Assembly (NCBI GenBank): GCA_013361095.1
Contig: JAATWA010000001.1
Span: 2,582,501 to 2,646,500 of the forward strand
Direction of reading: 5' to 3'
Source: Pseudanabaena biceps
Lineage (GTDB): Bacteria > Cyanobacteriota > Cyanobacteriia > Pseudanabaenales > Pseudanabaenaceae
Length of the DNA: 64,000 nucleotides
A program made the translations under genes and the position numbers. Below are positions 60,604-64,000 of this stretch, piece by piece; position 1 is the stretch's first letter; each line of letters opens with the position of its first letter. The notes beneath the pieces were generated by a model, which saw only the letters and a list, made by a program, of their open reading frames with translations, was not told where the DNA came from and ran no database searches.

Positions 60604-61371
60604 ATGTACATACAAATCAAGAATCTCCATAAGAGCTTTCCTACTAAGAATGGACAGCTTGTTGTTTTAAAAGATATTAATATAACTATTTCTCAAGGTG
60701 AATATATTTGTGCGGTGGGAGCTTCAGGATCTGGTAAATCTACTTTATTAAGACAGATCGCTGGGCTGGATCGCCCTACTTCTGGCGAAGTAATTGTTGA
60801 TGGTCAGTTAATTAACGCCCCCGGACACGATCGCGGCATGATTTTTCAGCACTACACCCTTTATCCTTGGATGAGCGTTTTAGAAAATGCCGAATTCGGG
60901 CTTAAGTTGTTGGGTGTTCCCAAAAAGATCCGTAAAGAACGTGCCAGCTACTACTTAAATGTTGTGGGTTTGTCCCAGTTTGGTCAAGCCTTACCCAAGC
61001 AATTATCGGGAGGTATGAAACAACGAGTAGCGATCGCTAGAGCTTTAGCATCTGAGCCAAAAGTTCTACTTATGGATGAACCTTTTTCGGCGTTGGACGT
61101 TCATACCAAAGAAACTATGCATGAATTTATGATTGACCTTTGGGAGCGTACTAATATTACTATTTTTATGATTACTCACGATGTAGAGGAGTCAGTGTTT
61201 TTAGCGAACCGCATCTACGCTCTCGGTTCGAGACCGGGTACAGTCAGAAAGGAAATCAACATCAATCTTCCCGATCGCAGTGCGGCTGTTAAAAGACACA
61301 AAATATTTCATGATTATCGTGACGAGCTTATGGAATTATTGCGCCAACATGGGAAAGAAGTTTCTCACTAA
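60604..61371 (+). CDS. ABC transporter ATP-binding protein (SsuB/TauB family)
   Basis: A 255-aa ATPase. Walker A GASGSGKSTLL (residues 39-49), Q-loop MIFQHYTLYPW, signature LSGGMKQRVAIARALA, Walker B VLLMDEPFSALD and switch His in MITHDVEESVF. GGAG-type Shine-Dalgarno (TAGGAGAAAAGG) lies before ATG 60604. With 58644 and 59696 it completes a one-permease importer under a guanidine riboswitch; a homodimeric permease and ATPase are expected (inference). Confidence 0.95.
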   Translation: MYIQIKNLHKSFPTKNGQLVVLKDINITISQGEYICAVGASGSGKSTLLRQIAGLDRPTSGEVIVDGQLINAPGHDRGMIFQHYTLYPWMSVLENAEFGLKLLGVPKKIRKERASYYLNVVGLSQFGQALPKQLSGGMKQRVAIARALASEPKVLLMDEPFSALDVHTKETMHEFMIDLWERTNITIFMITHDVEESVFLANRIYALGSRPGTVRKEININLPDRSAAVKRHKIFHDYRDELMELLRQHGKEVSH

Positions 61372-61388
61372 ATAAAAGGGTTGCTTAC

Positions 61389-61433
61389 CCAAAATATGAG
61401 GGGCGGCGCGAAGCGCCTCCCCTCATATTTTGG
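61389..61433. repeat. Class I hairpin, 21-bp stem, GAA loop
   Basis: Arms 61389-61409 and 61413-61433 (CCAAAATATGAGGGGCGGCG plus C) around GAA, one mismatch; heart GCGAAGC. It lies between the convergent ATPase and mannosidase genes. Confidence 0.88.
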
Positions 61434-61436
61434 ATA

Positions 61437-61467
61437 TGGAATGATGCTGCACCGCAGCATCATTCCA
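61437..61467. repeat. 14-bp hairpin overlapping the mannosidase stop
   Basis: Arms 61437-61450 and 61454-61467 (TGGAATGATGCTGC) around ACC. The mannosidase TGA (61460-61462) is inside the right arm. Confidence 0.82.
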
Positions 61468-64000
61468 TTATCAAAATAGTTTTTATTTCGTATGGACTAA
61501 AGGTAATTAGAAACGAATTTGACTCTTCCATTAAGACAGATACTTCTTTCTTCTCAAGAAGATCACATTGCCAAATCTGTTTAATTTCTATGAGATTTAG
61601 TCCTACTAAGTTAATCGCGATATTTGTGCTAGTTGGCTGTCCGTGAGCTTCATAAAATCGCAAAATCCAACCTGAGTGATCCTGCGATCGCTTAAATGCC
61701 GAGAGAATAATATTTGGGGAAGAAATATTGAGAAAACTTTGCTGAGATGCTGGAATTGGTGAACGCTGTAAAACAATAGGATTATTTAACTCTTGAGCGA
61801 GTTGAACAATATTTGCTTCGCGCCAATCACCCTGATGGGGAACTAACCGATATGTAAATTCATGCTTACCGCGATCGCCGTGGTGGCAAGCCCAATTTGG
61901 ACTACGGAGTAGGGTTAAACGCAGACAATCAGGTTTAGCGTCATAGCCATATTTACAATTATTGAGAATGCTTAAGCCGAAATCAAGAGAGTTCTCTACT
62001 GTCGAAGGAGATAAAGAACCCTCTTGGTTGGGAGAAAATGCAATGTCTGCCCAATATTGAGCGGGTACTTCCCATTTTGCTTTAGCTTCAGGTGTTTCCC
62101 CTAAAGTACTCCGTTGAATTGTTCCCATAGGAATCTCATAGGTGGCGTAGGGCGATCGCCAATTTACAGGAAATGCAACTTTGACTAAAGTATATTCCTC
62201 TTGCCAATCAACCCAATTTTTAACTGTGATAAAGGCTTCAAAAGCAGAAAGTTGGATTTCTTGAATAAAACTTGAATTACGAAATTTCCTGATAATTTGC
62301 AATGAAATTAACAGGCTACAATCTTCAGTAATATCGATTGATTCTAAGGTTGTAGATTCTAATTTTTTGGTTTCATAATCAGGATCAATATTCCACGCAT
62401 CCCAATACTGTCCTTTGTCTTCAAAAAACTGTATCTCGCTAGCAGAACGCAATATCGAAGATTGCGATCGCTTATCAAATATTTGTGAGATTTCACCAGT
62501 ATGGCGATCAATTTCAACTTTTAGATATTGATTTTCTAGATAAAAATTATTGAAATCTGAACCAATACTTAAAGGCTGATCTGTCTCGATAATTTTTATT
62601 GATGCTACTTCTGCAAATCCAAAACTTGGTACATTTGCTAACCAAAATAAGGAATTATCACTATCTCTAATTAACTGTGATCGCTGCCAATTGAGAAAGT
62701 TCCATGCTTGTAAATTAGGGTTATTGGAGTCACTATCGGGAAGTAGGCGATCGCAGATTTCTCTTACCTCAGTCCATGTGCGATCGGCATCAACAAATAC
62801 TTGGGGAATGGATGTTCCAGGTAAAATATCGTGGAATTGATTTAACAATAATCCTTGCCATGCTTTCTCTATCAGGTCTTGAGGATAGTCAAGATGACTA
62901 ACTAAAGAAGCGATCGCACTATATTTTTCGACATTACCTAAAAGAGTTTCTAATTGTCGGTTTTGACGTTTTTGATCGGCTTTAGTTGTAAAAGTGCCAC
63001 GATGAAACTCCAGATACAATTCATCTTGCCAAACTGGTAAATCTGCGGGTAGATTTGCTTTCAAATCTAACAAAAAATTCTCTAATGTACTAGGTTGCAT
63101 CGCAAAGAATATTGGTGAATCCGCCCACTTACGCCCCATGTCGAGCATATCCGCCGTTGGCCCCCCACCATGATCGCCAACCCCATACAGCCATGCTGTT
63201 TCGGCAATATCATGTTTTTCTTCTTGCTGGGCAAGATATTTAGCGATCGCGACAGGCTCTAACCCTTGACCAATTTCATTACTAAAATAAGTAAAAATCC
63301 GACTTCCATCCACACCTTCCCACCAAAAGATCTGATGCGGAAATTTATTTGTATCATTCCACATTAATTTTTGAGTGACAAAAGCTTTAAATCCACTTTT
63401 TAAGAGAATTTGTGGCATTTGCCAATGAAATCCAAAGGTGTCAGGCAACCATGCAATTTGGACTTCCCGATGAAATTTTTCTAGAAAATATGCTTGTCCA
63501 TAGAGAATTTGTCTAATTAACGATTCGCCACTAGGCAAGTTTCCATCTGGCTCTACCCACATCCCCCCGATTAGTTCCCATTTTTCATCCGCTACTGCTG
63601 TTTGAATCTGTTGAAATAATTCAGGATATTCCTGTTCCATCCATTGATAAGAAAGTGCCGTGCTTTGATTAAAAATTAATTCTGGATAACTTTCTTGTAA
63701 ATTCAAAGCCGATCTAAAAGTGCGTTGCATTGCGTTTTTAGTTTCTGCGATCGCCCATAGCCAAGCCACATCAATATGGGAATTACCAAGTATATAAATT
63801 TGGCGTTGTTTGAGAAATTCGCTATATTGCAAAAGTGGTTCGCGAATATTAGCTAGTTTCTCGAAAAAGCGATCGCTTGCGATCGCTTCAGATCCAGAGA
63901 GTAAAGAGATTAAATTATTAGTAGCAGTTTCTAAGGGTTGTAAATCAATTTGATATTTAGTAAAAACTGGAATATAGGTTTGGAGAATCTCTAATTCAGT
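61460..64000 (-). CDS. Alpha-mannosidase, GH38 (partial at 5' end)
   Basis: The frame runs off the right edge. The visible internal TTG at 63832 is not a start, since 56 further in-frame codons precede it. At least 846 aa are present. QIYILGNSHIDVAWLWAIAE holds the zinc His-Asp pair; WLPDTFGFHWQMPQILLKSG includes the catalytic Asp; GVGDHGGGPTADM and LNQFHDILPGTSIPQVFVDA are conserved GH38 segments; the C-terminal half is the beta-sandwich domain. It removes mannose or other alpha-linked sugars. Convergent with the transporter ATPase gene. Confidence 0.92.
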   Translation of the reverse strand, partial: TELEILQTYIPVFTKYQIDLQPLETATNNLISLLSGSEAIASDRFFEKLANIREPLLQYSEFLKQRQIYILGNSHIDVAWLWAIAETKNAMQRTFRSALNLQESYPELIFNQSTALSYQWMEQEYPELFQQIQTAVADEKWELIGGMWVEPDGNLPSGESLIRQILYGQAYFLEKFHREVQIAWLPDTFGFHWQMPQILLKSGFKAFVTQKLMWNDTNKFPHQIFWWEGVDGSRIFTYFSNEIGQGLEPVAIAKYLAQQEEKHDIAETAWLYGVGDHGGGPTADMLDMGRKWADSPIFFAMQPSTLENFLLDLKANLPADLPVWQDELYLEFHRGTFTTKADQKRQNRQLETLLGNVEKYSAIASLVSHLDYPQDLIEKAWQGLLLNQFHDILPGTSIPQVFVDADRTWTEVREICDRLLPDSDSNNPNLQAWNFLNWQRSQLIRDSDNSLFWLANVPSFGFAEVASIKIIETDQPLSIGSDFNNFYLENQYLKVEIDRHTGEISQIFDKRSQSSILRSASEIQFFEDKGQYWDAWNIDPDYETKKLESTTLESIDITEDCSLLISLQIIRKFRNSSFIQEIQLSAFEAFITVKNWVDWQEEYTLVKVAFPVNWRSPYATYEIPMGTIQRSTLGETPEAKAKWEVPAQYWADIAFSPNQEGSLSPSTVENSLDFGLSILNNCKYGYDAKPDCLRLTLLRSPNWACHHGDRGKHEFTYRLVPHQGDWREANIVQLAQELNNPIVLQRSPIPASQQSFLNISSPNIILSAFKRSQDHSGWILRFYEAHGQPTSTNIAINLVGLNLIEIKQIWQCDLLEKKEVSVLMEESNSFLITFSPYEIKTILIME

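Noticed and set aside
63832..64000. TTG at 63832 as start of the mannosidase
   Set aside because: The open frame continues for 56 codons to the window edge with plausible helical sequence, so the gene is cut rather than starting there.

Overview
This 64-kb window is a piece of a cyanobacterial chromosome, most likely from a Pseudanabaena-like filamentous species (inference). The evidence is the dense scatter of the HIP1 octamer GCGATCGC, a purC-omp85-lpxC-fabZ-lpxA run, a GUN4-domain kinase, a MenG methyltransferase, a phytol kinase, a Z-ISO/NnrU carotene isomerase homologue and a glycine-rich RRM protein. No phage, conjugative or CRISPR region is visible. The left edge cuts purC and the right edge cuts an alpha-mannosidase gene.

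Layout. 1-4.9 kb: end of purC, then the outer-membrane block omp85-lpxC-fabZ-lpxA. 5-14.9 kb: a methyltransferase, a Ser/Thr kinase with a GUN4 domain, a J-domain/TPR protein, thrS, a triple YbjQ-type protein and an ionotropic-glutamate-receptor-like channel. 15-23.2 kb: an exported alkaline phosphatase, a GAF/HD-GYP phosphodiesterase, a membrane-anchored PIN-like protein and menG. 23.2-28.5 kb: an RND efflux pump and its periplasmic adaptor, divergent from a MarR regulator. 28.6-43.4 kb: housekeeping genes (M20 amidohydrolase, clpB, glmM, clpP, sufE, argH, tRNA-Thr, sdhB) and a multi-PAS histidine kinase with its response regulator. 43.7-52.1 kb: an adenylate cyclase, phytol kinase, Z-ISO homologue, Spy-like protein, HerA-type ATPase and RNA-binding protein.

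52.6-61.4 kb is a guanidine-utilisation island. Two guanidine-I (ykkC) riboswitches fire outward from a shared AT-rich region. The leftward one leads into two DUF1989 proteins (carboxyguanidine deiminase type) and a urea/guanidine carboxylase. The rightward one leads into a substrate-binding lipoprotein, permease and ATPase that presumably import the substrate.

The most striking feature lies between the genes. Nearly every intergenic gap holds one to three near-perfect inverted repeats with stems of about 15-34 bp. At least 23 are built around a GCGAAGC or GCGGAGC heart on one strand, the sequence known to form an exceptionally stable DNA mini-hairpin with a GNA loop. The arms differ from locus to locus, yet each copy stays self-complementary. 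Pairs of related copies differ by paired substitutions (6325/47858, 48748/52536, 4911/22393). Some copies are embedded in about 116-bp elements with TATAGCT...AGCTATA ends, which look like a miniature mobile element. Many hairpins overlap stop codons. A second hairpin class (AACCAATTTT outer arms, GCC-TTA-GGC heart) and a 34-bp palindrome family co-occur with them. All assignments come from reading the sequence; no database search was possible.
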